A stretch of 64,000 nt of DNA from Xenophilus sp. E41 (GTDB taxonomy: Bacteria; Pseudomonadota; Gammaproteobacteria; Burkholderiales; Burkholderiaceae_C), in assembly GCF_003671765.1 (NCBI RefSeq), contig NZ_QPIB01000008.1:292463-356462 (forward strand). Reading direction: 5' to 3'. Below are positions 17,042 to 29,743 of the stretch, piece after piece. A program made the position numbers and the translations under genes. The notes beneath the pieces were generated by a model. It was not told where the DNA came from. It made no database searches and saw nothing but the letters and a program-made list of their open reading frames with translations. Each line of letters begins with the position of its first letter. Position 1 is the first letter of the stretch.

Positions 17042-18060
17042 GGGTGCTCTCCTGCCTGGACCTGGACCGCACGCGTCGCGTAGCCCAGCTTGTGCAGCAG
17101 CGCGCGGTCGGCCTCCACGTCGGGGTTGCCGGTGACGAGCAGCTTGTCGCCGTAGAAGATGGAATTGGCGCCGGCCAGGAAGCACAGCGCCTGCACCGCC
17201 TCGCCGAGCTGCTGGCGTCCCGCCGACAGGCGCACGCGCGCCGTCGGCATGGTGATGCGCGCCACGGCAATGACGCGCACGAAATCCAGCGGATCGATGG
17301 GCGGCGCGTCGGCCAGCGGCGTGCCGGGCACGCGCACCAGGCTGTTGATGGGCACCGACTCCGGGTACGGGTCGAGGTTGGCGATCTGCGCGATCAGGCC
17401 CGCGCGGTGCACCGGTGCCTCGCCCATGCCGACGATGCCGCCGCAGCACACGCTGATGCCCGCGGCACGCACGTGGGCGAGCGTGTCGAGGCGGTCCTGG
17501 TAGCTGCGGGTGTCGACGATGTCGCCGTAGTACTCGGGCGCGGTGTCGAGGTTGTGGTTGTAGTAGTCCAGGCCGGCGGCACGCAAGGCCTGCGCCTGGT
17601 GCGCCTCGAGCATGCCCAGCGTGGCGCAGGACTGCAGGCCCAGCCCCTTCACCGCGCCGATCAGCTCGGCCACCTTCTCGATGTCCCGGTCCTTGGGCGC
17701 GCGCCAGGCGGCGCCCATGCAGAAGCGCGTGGCACCGGCGTCCTTGGCAGCCTGCGCGGCGCGCGTGACCTCCTCCACGCTCATCAGCTTCTGCGCCTGC
17801 ACGCCGGTGTCGAACTCGGCCGACTGCGGACAGTAGCCGCAATTCTCCGGGCAGCCGCCGGTCTTGACCGACAGCAGCGTGGCCAGCTCGATATCGCGCG
17901 CCGGCCAGTGGGCCCGGTGCACCGTCTGCGCCTGGAACAGCAGTTCGTCGAACGGCAGGTCGAGCAGCGCCTGCACCGCCTCGACCGACCAGCGCACAGG
18001 CTCGGCCGACGGCGCGGCTCTCCGGTGCAGCGTGACGGTGGCCAGATCGTTCGCACCCAT
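17038..18060 (-). CDS. bioB: Biotin synthase
   Basis: 340 residues. This radical-SAM enzyme converts dethiobiotin to biotin. The [4Fe-4S]/SAM motif is C70-x3-C74-x2-C77 ([13 protein letters not shown]); second-cluster ligands lie in [18 protein letters not shown] and [10 protein letters not shown], with the family sequence YYNHNLDT. It overlaps pccA by one base (TGATG) and the VOC gene by four. Placement next to a biotin-dependent carboxylase, rather than with other bio genes, suggests it supplies cofactor to PccA. Confidence 0.97.
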   Translation of the reverse strand: MGANDLATVTLHRRAAPSAEPVRWSVEAVQALLDLPFDELLFQAQTVHRAHWPARDIELATLLSVKTGGCPENCGYCPQSAEFDTGVQAQKLMSVEEVTRAAQAAKDAGATRFCMGAAWRAPKDRDIEKVAELIGAVKGLGLQSCATLGMLEAHQAQALRAAGLDYYNHNLDTAPEYYGDIVDTRSYQDRLDTLAHVRAAGISVCCGGIVGMGEAPVHRAGLIAQIANLDPYPESVPINSLVRVPGTPLADAPPIDPLDFVRVIAVARITMPTARVRLSAGRQQLGEAVQALCFLAGANSIFYGDKLLVTGNPDVEADRALLHKLGYATRAVQVQAGEHP

Positions 18061-20126
18061 CACACGAACTCCAGGATCACCTGGTCCACGGCCAGCGATT
18101 CGCCCTTGGCGGCCGAGATCTTGCCCACCACGCCATCTTGCGCCGCGAAGAGCACGTTCTCCATCTTCATCGCCTCGATCACGGCCAGCTTCTCGCCGGC
18201 CTGCACCTGCTGGCCTTCCTTGACCGCCACATCGACCAGCAGGCCGGGCATGGGCGACATGAGGAACTTGCTCAGGTCCGGCGGTGCCTTGTAGGGCATG
18301 AGGCCCAGCAGCCGCGCGCCGAGGGGCGAGAGCACCATCGCCTCGATCTGCGTGCCGTTGTGCTGCACGCGCAGCGCGAGCGGGTTCTTGCCGGCGCCGC
18401 GCTCCACCTGGGCGGTGAAGGGCACACTGCCCTGCCCCTTGTCCACGCGGCCCTCGAACCGGATGCTGCCGAGCGGCGACATGCTGTCGATTCGATAGCT
18501 GTTCGCGCCCACAGTGACGGCGCTGGAGCCTGTTTTCCCCTGGAAATCGGTGACCGAGACCGGCGTGTGCACATGCTGGCCATTGGCCGCCAGCGTGACG
18601 ACGACGAATTGCTCGCGCACCTTCACGCCATGCCCCTCGAGCTGCCCGCTGATGCCCGAGGCCCGCGCGCGGTAGCGGCGATGCACGTACGCCGCCAGCG
18701 CGACGAGGAAGTCCGGGTCGCCGTGCGGCACGTCTTCCGCGCGGAAGCCGTGGCCGTAGTGCTCGGCGATGAAGCCGGTGTTGAAGTCGCCCGAGACGAA
18801 CTTCGGGTGCGCCAGCAGTGCCGCCTGGAAGGGGATGTTGCTGTGGATGCCGCGAATGACGAAGCCGTTGAGCGCCTCGCGCATCAGCGCGATGGCGTGC
18901 GGCCGGTCGCGCCCGTGCACGATCAGCTTGGCGATCATCGAGTCGTAGTACATCGGGATCTCGCCGCCCTCGTAGACGCCGGTGTCCACGCGCACGCCGT
19001 AGTCGTCGGCAGCGTTGGGCTGCGAGGCGCTGAGCGACTCGACCGGCGGCTGGAACTTCACCAGCCGGCCGGTGGACGGCAGGAAGTTGCGGAACGGGTC
19101 CTCGGCGTTGATGCGGCACTCGATGGCCCAGCCGTCGCGCTTCACGTCGGCCTGCGTGAGCGGCAGCTTCTCGCCCGCCGCCACGCGGATCATCAGCTCG
19201 ACCAGATCGAGCCCCGTGATGCACTCGGTGACCGGGTGCTCGACCTGCAGCCGCGTGTTCATCTCCAGGAAGTAGAAGTCCTGGTCCTTGCCGACCACGA
19301 ACTCCACCGTGCCGGCCGACTGGTACTTCACCGCCTTGGCCAGCGCCACGGCCTGCTCGCCCATGGCCTTGCGCGTGGCCTCGCTGATGAAGGGCGATGG
19401 CGCTTCCTCGATCACCTTCTGGTGGCGGCGCTGGATGGAGCATTCGCGCTCGTTGAGGTAGATCACGTTGCCGTGCGCGTCGCCCAGCACCTGGATCTCG
19501 ATGTGGCGCGGCTCCTGCACGAACTTCTCGATGAAGATGCGGTCGTCGCCGAAGGAGTTGCGCGCCTCGTTCTGGCAGGCGGTGAAGCCTTCGAGCGCCT
19601 CCTTGTCGTTGTAGGCCACGCGCAGGCCCTTGCCGCCGCCGCCGGCACTGGCCTTGATCATCACCGGGTAGCCGATGTCCTTCGCGATCTGCACCGCGCG
19701 CTCGGCCGACTCGATGGCATCGTTCCAGCCCGGGATGGTGTTGACCTTGGCCTCGTTGGCGAGCTTCTTGGAGGCGATCTTGTCGCCCATCGCCGCGATC
19801 GAGTAGTGCTTGGGGCCGATGAAGGCGATGCCCTCCTCTTCCACGCGCCTGGCGAAGGCCTCGTTCTCCGACAGGAAGCCATAGCCCGGGTGCACCGCCT
19901 CGGCGCCCGTCTTCTTGCAGGCTTCGATGATGCGGTCGGCCTGCAGGTAGGACTCGCGGGAGGGCGCCGCGCCGATGTGCACGGCCTCGTCGGCCAGCTC
20001 GACATGACGAGCGTCCTTGTCGGCGTCCGAATACACGGCCACCGTGGCGATGCCCATCTTGCGGGCGGTCTTGATGACGCGGCAGGCGATTTCTCCGCGG
20101 TTGGCGATAAGGATCTTCTTAAACAT
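18060..20126 (-). CDS. pccA: Propionyl/acetyl-CoA carboxylase alpha subunit (biotin carboxylase plus biotin carrier)
   Basis: 688 residues: biotin carboxylase domain from the N-terminus ([18 protein letters not shown]), ATP-grasp glycine loop ([15 protein letters not shown]), catalytic region ([14 protein letters not shown]), a linking BT domain, and a C-terminal biotinyl domain with the biotinylated Lys654 in EAMKMENV. It carboxylates biotin for PccB, which makes (S)-methylmalonyl-CoA. A degraded second copy of its first codons lies 118 bp upstream (20213-20244). The ATG at 20126 is fixed by the family N-terminus. Confidence 0.95.
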   Translation of the reverse strand: MFKKILIANRGEIACRVIKTARKMGIATVAVYSDADKDARHVELADEAVHIGAAPSRESYLQADRIIEACKKTGAEAVHPGYGFLSENEAFARRVEEEGIAFIGPKHYSIAAMGDKIASKKLANEAKVNTIPGWNDAIESAERAVQIAKDIGYPVMIKASAGGGGKGLRVAYNDKEALEGFTACQNEARNSFGDDRIFIEKFVQEPRHIEIQVLGDAHGNVIYLNERECSIQRRHQKVIEEAPSPFISEATRKAMGEQAVALAKAVKYQSAGTVEFVVGKDQDFYFLEMNTRLQVEHPVTECITGLDLVELMIRVAAGEKLPLTQADVKRDGWAIECRINAEDPFRNFLPSTGRLVKFQPPVESLSASQPNAADDYGVRVDTGVYEGGEIPMYYDSMIAKLIVHGRDRPHAIALMREALNGFVIRGIHSNIPFQAALLAHPKFVSGDFNTGFIAEHYGHGFRAEDVPHGDPDFLVALAAYVHRRYRARASGISGQLEGHGVKVREQFVVVTLAANGQHVHTPVSVTDFQGKTGSSAVTVGANSYRIDSMSPLGSIRFEGRVDKGQGSVPFTAQVERGAGKNPLALRVQHNGTQIEAMVLSPLGARLLGLMPYKAPPDLSKFLMSPMPGLLVDVAVKEGQQVQAGEKLAVIEAMKMENVLFAAQDGVVGKISAAKGESLAVDQVILEFV

Positions 20127-20212
20127 GGGTCGTCTCCGCGGGGAAATCGCCTCGGCCCGCTGCGCGTGCCATGCAATTTGACTTCGTCGCTTCGCCGCTG
20201 CGCGGCTGGTCA

Positions 20213-20244
20213 CCGCGGTTGGCGATCAGGATTTTCTTGAACAC
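20213..20244 (-). pseudogene. Relic of a second biotin-carboxylase start (GTG version of [11 protein letters not shown])
   Basis: On the minus strand GTG at 20244 begins [11 protein letters not shown], the same first eleven residues as pccA. 28 of 32 bases match, and all four differences fall at the first base of the start codon or at synonymous third positions. After the matching stretch the frame becomes unrelated and stops at a TAA within the pccA start region. It is not in frame with pccA. The pattern suggests a remnant of a paralogous gene rather than a fresh duplication. Confidence 0.6.
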
Positions 20245-20281
20245 GGTTGCTCCGATGTCTGGTGTCTTCGACCGGCGCTGC

Positions 20282-20899
20282 TCACTGCAGCCCCAGTTCC
20301 TTGCGCATGGCCGCGTTCCTGGCTTCGGCGCGCTGCAAGGCGGGTCGCGCTTCGAGCCGCTTGACGTAGTCCTCGAACACGGGCGTCGGCTCGATCTGCT
20401 TGAAGCCGATCATGAAGCGCAGCGTGCCGCCGAACACCACATCGGCCATGGAGAAGGTGTCGCCCAGCACGAAGGACTTGCCTGCGATCGCACTCTCGGC
20501 CGCCACGAGCATGGCTTCGAAGGTGCCCCAGCCCGCCGACACGTCCTTCACGGCCCAGCCGGCGTGCTTGGCCATGACCGCGGGCTCGATGACGCTCGGG
20601 GCGAAGAAAGACCAGCGCAGATAGGTGCCGCGCTGCGGATCGCCTTGCGCCGGCGCCAACGCGGGCGCGTAGCGGTCGGCCAGGTAGAGCGCGATCGCGG
20701 CCGCCTCGGTGACAACGATGTCGCCGTCCACCAGCGTGGGCAGCTTGCCCATCGGGTTCTTGGCGATCAGCTCGGGGCCCTTCTGCGCGCCCTTCATGAT
20801 GTCGATCACCTTGAGGTCGTAGTCGACACCGGCTTCTTCCAGTGCCCAGAGCGTGCCCGCGGCACGCGAGTACGGGTGGTAGCAGAGACTGAGGGACAT
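20282..20899 (-). CDS. Glutathione S-transferase family protein
   Basis: 205 residues. Thioredoxin-like N-terminal domain with the GST start (LCYHPYSRAAGTLWALEEAG) and glutathione-site loop NPMGKLPTLVDGD ... VVTEAAAIALYLADRY, then the helical C-terminal domain (GDTFSMADVVFGGTL). It sits between pccB and pccA in the same direction with short gaps, so it is cotranscribed; a role in the propionyl-CoA pathway is not obvious. The family substrate is unknown. Confidence 0.9.
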   Translation of the reverse strand: MSLSLCYHPYSRAAGTLWALEEAGVDYDLKVIDIMKGAQKGPELIAKNPMGKLPTLVDGDIVVTEAAAIALYLADRYAPALAPAQGDPQRGTYLRWSFFAPSVIEPAVMAKHAGWAVKDVSAGWGTFEAMLVAAESAIAGKSFVLGDTFSMADVVFGGTLRFMIGFKQIEPTPVFEDYVKRLEARPALQRAEARNAAMRKELGLQ

Positions 20900-20925
20900 G
20901 GTGGTGCTCCTTGTCGCCAAGAGGC

Positions 20926-22470
20926 TTAGAGGGGAATGTTCCCGTGCTTGCGCCACGGGTTCTCGAGCTTCTTCTCGCGCAGCATCACCAGGCTGCGGCA
21001 GATGCGCTTGCGCGTCTCGCTCGGCAGGATGACGTCGTCGATGTAGCCGCGCGCACCCGCCACGAAGGGGTTGGCGAAACGGGCCTTGTACTCGGCCTCG
21101 CGGGCGGCGAGCTTCTCGGGGTCGTTCTTGTCCTCGCGGAAGATGATCTCCACCGCGCCCTTGGCGCCCATCACCGCGATCTCGGCGCGCGGCCAGGCCA
21201 GGTTGACGTCGCCGCGCAGGTGCTTGCTGGCCATCACGTCGTAGGCGCCGCCGTAGGCCTTGCGCGTGATGACGGTGATCTTGGGCACGGTGCATTCGGC
21301 GTAGGCGTACAGCAGCTTGGCACCGTGCTTGATGATGCCGCCGTACTCCTGGCTCGTGCCGGGCATGAAGCCGGGCACGTCGACGAAAGTGACGACCGGG
21401 ATGTTGAAGGCATCGCAGAAGCGCACGAAACGCGCCGCCTTGATGCTCGACTTGATGTCCAGGCAGCCTGCCAGCACCAGCGGCTGGTTGGCGACGATGC
21501 CCACGGTCTGCCCTTCCATGCGGGCGAAGCCGATGACGATGTTCTTCGCGTAGTCGGGCTGCAGCTCGAAGAAGTCGCCGTCGTCGACCACCTTCACGAT
21601 CAGCTCCTTCATGTCGTAGGGCTTGTTCGGGTTGTCGGGCACCAGGGTGTCGAGCGAGGGGTCGGCCCGGTCGGCCGGGTCGCCCTTGCCGTCGTTGCCC
21701 AGGCGCACCGGCGGCTTCTCGCGGTTGTTGAGCGGCAGGTAGTTGTACAGGCGCCGCAGCATCATCAGCGCCTCGACGTCGTTCTCGAAGGCCATGTCGG
21801 CCACGCCGCTGCGCGTCGTGTGGGTGATGGCGCCGCCCAGCTCCTCGGCCGTGACGGACTCGTGCGTCACGGTCTTCACCACCTCGGGGCCGGTGACGAA
21901 CATGTAGCTGGAGTCCTTCACCATGAAGATGAAGTCGGTCATGGCCGGCGAGTACACCGCGCCGCCGGCACACGGGCCCATGATCATGCTGATCTGCGGC
22001 ACCACGCCCGAGGCCAGCACGTTGCGCTGGAACACGTCGGCATACCCGCCCAGCGACGCGACGCCCTCCTGGATGCGCGCGCCGCCCGAGTCGTTCAGCC
22101 CGATGACCGGCGCGCCGACCTTCATGGCCTGGTCCATCACCTTGCAGATCTTCTCGGCATGCGCTTCGCTGAGCGCGCCGCCGAAGACGGTGAAGTCCTG
22201 GCTGAAGACGAAGACCAGGCGGCCGTTGATCATCCCGTAGCCGGTGACCACGCCGTCGCCCGGGATCTTCTGCTCGGCCATGCCGAAGTCGGTCGAGCGG
22301 TGCTCGACGAACATGTCCCATTCCTCGAAGGTGTCGTCGTCCAGCAGCAGCTCGATGCGCTCGCGCGCCGTGAGCTTGCCCTTCTTGTGCTGCGCGTCGA
22401 TGCGCTTCTGGCCGCCACCCTGGCGCGCCTGCTCGCGGCGGCGTTCGAGGTCTTCGAGGATTTCTTTCAT
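20926..22470 (-). CDS. pccB: Propionyl-CoA carboxylase beta (carboxyltransferase) subunit
   Basis: 514 residues, the standard length. Carboxyltransferase hallmarks are present: [24 protein letters not shown] split across acyl-CoA sites, [18 protein letters not shown], and the second-half biotin site [17 protein letters not shown] and [10 protein letters not shown]. It transfers carboxyl from biotinyl-PccA to propionyl-CoA. It lies 44 bp after meaB and 26 bp before the GST gene. ATG 22470 starts the conserved [12 protein letters not shown]. Confidence 0.95.
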   Translation of the reverse strand: MKEILEDLERRREQARQGGGQKRIDAQHKKGKLTARERIELLLDDDTFEEWDMFVEHRSTDFGMAEQKIPGDGVVTGYGMINGRLVFVFSQDFTVFGGALSEAHAEKICKVMDQAMKVGAPVIGLNDSGGARIQEGVASLGGYADVFQRNVLASGVVPQISMIMGPCAGGAVYSPAMTDFIFMVKDSSYMFVTGPEVVKTVTHESVTAEELGGAITHTTRSGVADMAFENDVEALMMLRRLYNYLPLNNREKPPVRLGNDGKGDPADRADPSLDTLVPDNPNKPYDMKELIVKVVDDGDFFELQPDYAKNIVIGFARMEGQTVGIVANQPLVLAGCLDIKSSIKAARFVRFCDAFNIPVVTFVDVPGFMPGTSQEYGGIIKHGAKLLYAYAECTVPKITVITRKAYGGAYDVMASKHLRGDVNLAWPRAEIAVMGAKGAVEIIFREDKNDPEKLAAREAEYKARFANPFVAGARGYIDDVILPSETRKRICRSLVMLREKKLENPWRKHGNIPL

Positions 22471-22510
22471 GGTGCTTCGACTCGGTTGGGGTTCTTGCTC
22501 GTGAGGGCTG

Positions 22511-22557
22511 TTTGCTATGAATTCGAGAGCTGCCCGCGCCCGTCCGGCGGGCGCTGC
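22511..22557. repeat. Dispersed GCTAT/TAGC repeat, copy 1 (overlaps 3' end of meaB)
   Basis: Core TTTGCTATGAATTCGAGAGC followed by a GC-rich arm with a CCCGCGCCCGTCCGGCGGGC hairpin. The meaB stop codon and roughly its last dozen codons are made of this repeat. Confidence 0.6.
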
Positions 22558-23603
22558 GGCACGGTTTGCCTCGAGGTTTCCAGGAGCTGGCGCGCTGCGG
22601 TGGAGGCTGGGAGACGTCCGCTTCGCACCTCGTCGGTCAGGCGCGGCAACTGCTCGCGCACGCCCGGGTGCTGGCGGAAGGCCTGGCGCAGGCCGGCCTC
22701 GATGCGCTCCCACATCCAGGCCAGCGCCTGCTTCTCGCGGCGCGCGGCCAGGCGGCCGTTGGCGGTCTGCACTGCGCGGAACTCGCTCACCGCGGCCCAG
22801 AAGCGGTCGACACCGGCGCCGGTGAGCGCGCTCAGCTGCATCACCTTCGGCAGCCAGAAGCGCACTTCTGTGCCCGCGTGCGCATCGTGCATCGCATGGG
22901 CATGGTCCGGATTGCCCTGGTGCCCGAAGAGGCGCAGCGCCGAGGTAATCTGCGCCTGCGCCCGCGTGGCGGCGGCCTGGTCGAGGTCGGCCTTGTTGAT
23001 GACCACCAGGTCGGCGAGCTCCATCACGCCCTTCTTGATCGCCTGCAGGTCGTCGCCGGCGTTGGGCAGTTGCAGCAGCACGAACATGTCGGTCATGCCG
23101 GCCACGGCCGTCTCGGACTGGCCCACGCCCACGGTCTCGACGATCACGACGTCGTAGCCCGCGGCCTCGCACACCAGCATCGCCTCGCGCGTCTTCTCGG
23201 CCACGCCGCCCAGCGTGCCCGACGAGGGGCTGGGGCGGATGTAGGCGCTCTCGTGCACCGAAAGCTTCTCCATGCGCGTCTTGTCGCCCAGGATCGAGCC
23301 GCCCGAGACGGTGGAGGACGGGTCGATGGTGAGTACCGCCACGCGGTGGCCCGCGGAGATGAGGTGCAGGCCCAGCGCCTCGATGAAGGTGGACTTGCCC
23401 ACGCCGGGCACGCCGGAGATGCCGAGGCGGAAGCTGTGGCCTGTATGTGGCAGCAAGGCCGTGAGCAGCTCGTCGGCCTGCGCGCGGTGGTCGGCGCGGG
23501 TGGATTCGAGCAGGGTGATGGTCTTGGCGATGGCACGGCGCTGGGCCATGGGCGTGGCGGCGCGCAGGATGCCGTCGAGGTGGCTGGCCGGCGATGCGCT
23601 CAT
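22515..23603 (-). CDS. meaB: MeaB/ArgK family GTPase chaperone of methylmalonyl-CoA mutase
   Basis: 362 residues. G-domain motifs: Walker [10 protein letters not shown] (residues 64-72), switch region [19 protein letters not shown]-x-x-G equivalent [12 protein letters not shown], and NKAD specificity motif. MeaB proteins load and protect the cobalamin cofactor of methylmalonyl-CoA mutase, encoded two genes upstream. The start MSASPASH at 23603 overlaps the stop of a small upstream frame (ATGA). The C-terminal dozen residues derive from an inserted dispersed repeat. Confidence 0.95.
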   Translation of the reverse strand: MSASPASHLDGILRAATPMAQRRAIAKTITLLESTRADHRAQADELLTALLPHTGHSFRLGISGVPGVGKSTFIEALGLHLISAGHRVAVLTIDPSSTVSGGSILGDKTRMEKLSVHESAYIRPSPSSGTLGGVAEKTREAMLVCEAAGYDVVIVETVGVGQSETAVAGMTDMFVLLQLPNAGDDLQAIKKGVMELADLVVINKADLDQAAATRAQAQITSALRLFGHQGNPDHAHAMHDAHAGTEVRFWLPKVMQLSALTGAGVDRFWAAVSEFRAVQTANGRLAARREKQALAWMWERIEAGLRQAFRQHPGVREQLPRLTDEVRSGRLPASTAARQLLETSRQTVPQRPPDGRGQLSNS

Positions 23604-23809
23604 GGGGCCTCTCCCATCGGCCGACCACCACCCATCTGCAGCAACTCGACCGGCACGCGTGCCAAGGTGCATCGATTCGGGGCGTCGCCGTGGTGCTGCG
23701 TGCGCACCACGATGTCGTCGGCGTGCTCCACGTAGCAGGAACAGCCCGCACAACGCAGCAAGTGGACGAAGAAGGGTTTCAAGCGACTTTGGAAAAAGGG
23801 CTTCGACAA
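23600..23809 (-). CDS. Small hypothetical protein between mutase and meaB
   Basis: 69 residues with a cysteine-rich start ([16 protein letters not shown]) and a later Cys. Its stop overlaps the meaB ATG by four bases, the arrangement seen throughout this operon, which argues that at least the 3' part is translated. The first ten codons run into a dispersed repeat at 23799-23826, so the true start may be later. I do not recognise a family; it may also be chance coding in the 250-bp gap. Confidence 0.35.
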   Translation of the reverse strand: MSKPFFQSRLKPFFVHLLRCAGCSCYVEHADDIVVRTQHHGDAPNRCTLARVPVELLQMGGGRPMGEAP

Positions 23810-23826
23810 GCTCAGCCCGAACGGTG
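23799..23826. repeat. Dispersed short repeat (CTTCGACAAGCTCAGCCCGA type)
   Basis: This motif, containing CTTCGACAAGCTCAG followed by CCCGAACGG, resembles a short interspersed sequence frequent in many proteobacterial genomes. It lies in the gap after the mutase gene. Recognition is from general knowledge; only one copy is in this window. Confidence 0.4.
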
Positions 23827-23854
23827 GAACGGACCTCTGTTGATCAAGAGGACG

Positions 23855-26014
<2,160 letters not shown>

Positions 26015-26076
26015 GGCGGCGCGTGCGGTGGCAATGTGTTGGAAGGTCGGGCCGCCGAGCAGTCTAACCCATCCGT

Positions 26077-26087
26077 AATTATTAATT
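26077..26087. promoter_or_regulatory. Candidate GntR operator in mutase/gntR spacer
   Basis: An AT-rich palindrome AATTA-T-TAATT sits in the 104-bp divergent spacer, in otherwise GC-rich DNA. FadR-subfamily GntR regulators bind short palindromes near their own promoters. The assignment is positional. Confidence 0.4.
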
Positions 26088-26118
26088 CAAACCCGGTTTC
26101 TGCGATACAGTCGCGGCC

Positions 26119-26766
26119 ATGTCTGCCGTCACGCTCACCCCGCGCGCCCTCTACGAAGAGGTGGCCGAGCTGCTGCGCCAGCGCATCTTCCGCCGCGAGC
26201 TGGAGCCGGGAAGCTGGATCGACGAACTGAAGATCGCCGAGGAATTCGGGATCAGCCGCACGCCCCTGCGCGAAGCGCTGAAGGTGCTCGCGGCCGAAGG
26301 GCTTGTCACGATGAAGGTGCGCCGCGGCGCCTACGTGACCGAGGTGTCGGAGCGCGACCTGGCCGATGTGTACCACCTGCTCGCGCTGCTCGAGAGCGAC
26401 GCCGTCGCCGTGGTGGCCGAGCGCGCGAGCGACGCGCAGATCGCCGAGCTGAAGGCCCTGCACGCCGAGCTGGAGGCCGCGGCCAAGCCCGGCCACGTCG
26501 ACCGGGAACACTTCTTCGCCATCAACGAGCGCTTCCACATGCGGGTGCTGGCCATCGCCGACAACCGCTGGCGCGACCAGATGGTGGCCGACCTGCGCAA
26601 GGTGATGAAGCTCAACCGCCACAACTCGCTGCTCAAGGCCGGGCGCATCGCGGAATCGCTGGCCGAGCACCGCGCCGTGATGGCAGCGATCGAGGCGCGC
26701 GACCCGGCGGCGGCCATGGCGCGCATGCAAGCGCACTTCCGCAACGGGCTCGAGGCCGCGGCCTGA
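26119..26766 (+). CDS. GntR family (FadR/FCD subfamily) transcriptional regulator
   Basis: 215 residues: winged helix of GntR type (KIAEEFGISRTPLREALKVL, about residues 39-58, with GAYVTEVS wing end) and an all-helical FCD effector domain with metal-binding histidines (FFAINERFHMRVL and SLAEHRAVMAAI). Divergent from methylmalonyl-CoA mutase, so it most likely controls the propionyl-CoA operon in response to an acyl-CoA or acid. Confidence 0.92.
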   Translation: MSAVTLTPRALYEEVAELLRQRIFRRELEPGSWIDELKIAEEFGISRTPLREALKVLAAEGLVTMKVRRGAYVTEVSERDLADVYHLLALLESDAVAVVAERASDAQIAELKALHAELEAAAKPGHVDREHFFAINERFHMRVLAIADNRWRDQMVADLRKVMKLNRHNSLLKAGRIAESLAEHRAVMAAIEARDPAAAMARMQAHFRNGLEAAA

Positions 26767-26774
26767 GCGTCGTC

Positions 26775-26819
26775 TGCTATTGAATCGATAGCGTCCGGCG
26801 CAAGCAGGACGAGCGCTGC
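26775..26819. repeat. Dispersed GCTAT/TAGC repeat, copy 2
   Basis: Core TGCTATTGAATCGATAGC followed by GTCCGGCGCAAGCAGGAC, directly after the gntR stop and before the dusA 3' end. It occupies most of the 78-bp convergent gap between gntR and dusA and may serve as a transcript end. Confidence 0.6.
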
Positions 26820-26844
26820 AGCCCGACTCGGCTCGAAAGAAAGC

Positions 26845-27834
<990 letters not shown>

Positions 27835-27873
27835 ATCGGTTTTTATCAGGGTTACTTTTCCTGAAAACAGGGC

Positions 27874-27962
27874 GTGTGCATAAATCAGTGCACACGAAGT
27901 GCACACCCGGTCCATAAACCGATAAGATGTGATCCACATTTGGACCGACACAGATTGCACAC
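27874..27962. repeat. TGCACAC repeats, candidate integrase arm-type sites
   Basis: GTGCACAC occurs at 27888-27895 and 27899-27906, TTGCACAC at 27955-27962, and the inverse GTGTGCA at 27874-27880, all between the left att and the integrase start. One further GTGCACAC lies near the right end (38720-38727). This distribution fits arm-type binding sites for the integrase; the same interval must also hold the promoters of int and of the re-started dusA. Confidence 0.5.
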
Positions 27963-28991
27963 ATGCCCACATTTTCCCAACTCCCCAGCGGCAAATGGCG
28001 TGCGCAGGTTCGCCGTGGAGGTCACTACCGCTCGGCCACCTTCCCGCTCAAGCGCGATGCCGAAGCCTGGGCAAAGGCGATCGAGGGGCAGGCACACCAA
28101 GTTGCAGCGAGCGGTTACGCCGAGCCACCCAAGGGGGCAACGGTTGCCGACCTGATCGACGCCTACGAGGAGAAGCACAGCAAGACGGCCGGACGCAGCA
28201 AGACCGCTTCAATTGCGATGCTCCGGAATCGCCTGGGAAAGGTGAAGCTGAGCGCCTTTACCGCCATGACTCTGCGCGACTTCATCGACGATCGGATCAT
28301 GGACGGGGCCGGTGGCGTGACCATCGCTGGCGACCTGTCGCACCTGTCGGCCATCATGAAGTGGGGCAAGCACGCTCGGCACCTGAACCTGCCCGACCAT
28401 CTGCCCACAGAGGCCCGCGCCAGCCTGAAGCATCGGGGTTTGGAGACGCGCAGCAAGGAGCGCGACCGGGAACCCACGGACGCGGAGCTGCAGCGCCTCT
28501 ATCTGCACTGGTCGAACAATCCGCGCCAGCTGATCGACATGGAGACACTGTGCCGCTTCGCGCTGGCCACCGGAATGCGCCAGGCCGAGATTTGCAACCT
28601 CCTCGCGGAGGACGTCGACGCCGATCGAAAGACCGTGGTGATCCGGGACCGAAAAGACCCCAGGAAGAAGATCGGCAACAACCAGACTGTGCCCCTCCTC
28701 CCGGACGCCTGGGCCATCGTGGAGCCGATCCTGAAGGAGCGGCAAGAGGGGTTCCTGTTCCCGCACTCGGCGACGTCGGTCTCTACGGCCTTCACCCGGG
28801 CTTGCAAGAACGTGAAGCCGCCAATCGAGGATCTTCACTTCCATGACCTGCGGCACCGGGCTACGGCCGAGTTCTTCCGCCGAGGTCTGGACATTCCGCG
28901 CGTGGCATTGCTCACCGGGCACAAGACATGGGCGATGCTGAAGCGCTACACGCTCACCCGACCGGAGGACGTTCACAACGCCTTCACCTGA
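27963..28991 (+). CDS. int: Tyrosine site-specific integrase (dusA-associated type)
   Basis: 342 residues. Phage-type integrase with an N-terminal arm-binding segment, SAM-like core-binding domain and catalytic domain: first Arg in ATGMRQAEIC, HxxR box HFHDLRHRATAEFFRRG, later His in LLTGHKTWAMLKRYT with the nucleophilic Tyr. It catalyses insertion and excision at the dusA att site. It lies 128 bp from, and divergent to, the re-started dusA. Confidence 0.95.
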   Translation: MPTFSQLPSGKWRAQVRRGGHYRSATFPLKRDAEAWAKAIEGQAHQVAASGYAEPPKGATVADLIDAYEEKHSKTAGRSKTASIAMLRNRLGKVKLSAFTAMTLRDFIDDRIMDGAGGVTIAGDLSHLSAIMKWGKHARHLNLPDHLPTEARASLKHRGLETRSKERDREPTDAELQRLYLHWSNNPRQLIDMETLCRFALATGMRQAEICNLLAEDVDADRKTVVIRDRKDPRKKIGNNQTVPLLPDAWAIVEPILKERQEGFLFPHSATSVSTAFTRACKNVKPPIEDLHFHDLRHRATAEFFRRGLDIPRVALLTGHKTWAMLKRYTLTRPEDVHNAFT

Positions 28992-29124
28992 TCCGCCGCG
29001 CCTCAGGGCGGGAAATCAATGTGGCATCACTTGATTTCGGTCTGAGGCACAAAAGCGAACGGCCAGGGTGCGCTAACACCCCAGCCGCTCTGACCGAATC
29101 GCACAACCTGAAAGGACCGTGCAA

Positions 29125-29376
29125 ATGGCTAGCAAGAATGTTACCCCGCAGGCCGCGCCTGACACGTCTCAGCTCGACATCTACGACCAGATGACGATGA
29201 AGCTGCACCAGGCCGAAGCATTGATCGTGCTGATCGCGGGCGAAGGTGGGGACGCTTTCGAGGCCATGAACAGGACTTTGCGAGCCGGGTATCTGAGCAC
29301 CTGCAGCACCCTGATCCAAGACGCGCACGAACTGGCATTGAAGCTGCAGCCTGCGATGGAGGCCAGCCATGAATGA
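29125..29376 (+). CDS. Small hypothetical protein of the element
   Basis: 83 residues with no family I recognise; predicted mostly helical (MTMKLHQAEALIVLIAGEGG). AAAGGA precedes ATG 29125 at good spacing; a GTG two codons earlier is an alternative. It overlaps the next gene by eight bases, so the pair is cotranscribed. It is about 130 bp downstream of the integrase. Confidence 0.6.
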   Translation: MASKNVTPQAAPDTSQLDIYDQMTMKLHQAEALIVLIAGEGGDAFEAMNRTLRAGYLSTCSTLIQDAHELALKLQPAMEASHE

Positions 29377-29653
29377 GCCGAAGCCTGGCAGCCCGGAAGA
29401 CTTCCGCGAGCACGGCAAGCGCCTGCTGCAGCTCCTCGGCAGGTTCGCACACCCGGCATCGGCGCGGAGGTTGAAGGTGCCTCCCCATCCCTATGAGTTC
29501 GCGCATGAAGACGCGCTGCAGCTCGAAGCGCACCTGTATCACATGTGGGAACTGTTCGACAAAGGGCGACTGCAGGGCACTGTGTCTCGCCCACCAGGTC
29601 CAGAGACCGACAAGCGTTTCCAGAAATTCCTCAAAGAGTGCCTGAAGGCATAA
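29369..29653 (+). CDS. Small hypothetical protein of the element
   Basis: 94 residues, hydrophilic, with helical character and charged ends (EPKPGSPEDFREHGKRLLQL; FQKFLKECLKA). No recognised domain. The start overlaps the upstream stop (ATGAATGA), which supports real translation of both. Confidence 0.6.
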   Translation: MNEPKPGSPEDFREHGKRLLQLLGRFAHPASARRLKVPPHPYEFAHEDALQLEAHLYHMWELFDKGRLQGTVSRPPGPETDKRFQKFLKECLKA

Positions 29654-29663
29654 CAAGCAAGAT

Positions 29664-29718
29664 TGCCGCGCCTAGGCTGATCCCCGAAACCCCGTATACC
29701 TGACGGGCTGGCGCGGCA
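29664..29718. other. Long-loop inverted repeat in element intergenic region
   Basis: Perfect 9-bp arms TGCCGCGCC (29664-29672) and GGCGCGGCA (29710-29718) enclose 37 bases, followed by CCTTTTC. It may be a terminator for the small upstream genes or a structured leader for the membrane-protein gene at 29744. Confidence 0.35.
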
Positions 29719-29743
29719 CCTTTTCAGGTGCGCAGAGGTGCGA

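Noticed and set aside
18138..20240. A 700-codon plus-strand frame opposite pccA
   Set aside because: Mirror frame of a highly conserved carboxylase gene; no recognisable domain.
27844..27972. N-terminal extension of DusA to an ATG at 27972
   Set aside because: It would overlap the integrase start and run through the repeat-rich promoter region; the extra 46 residues are unlike DusA.
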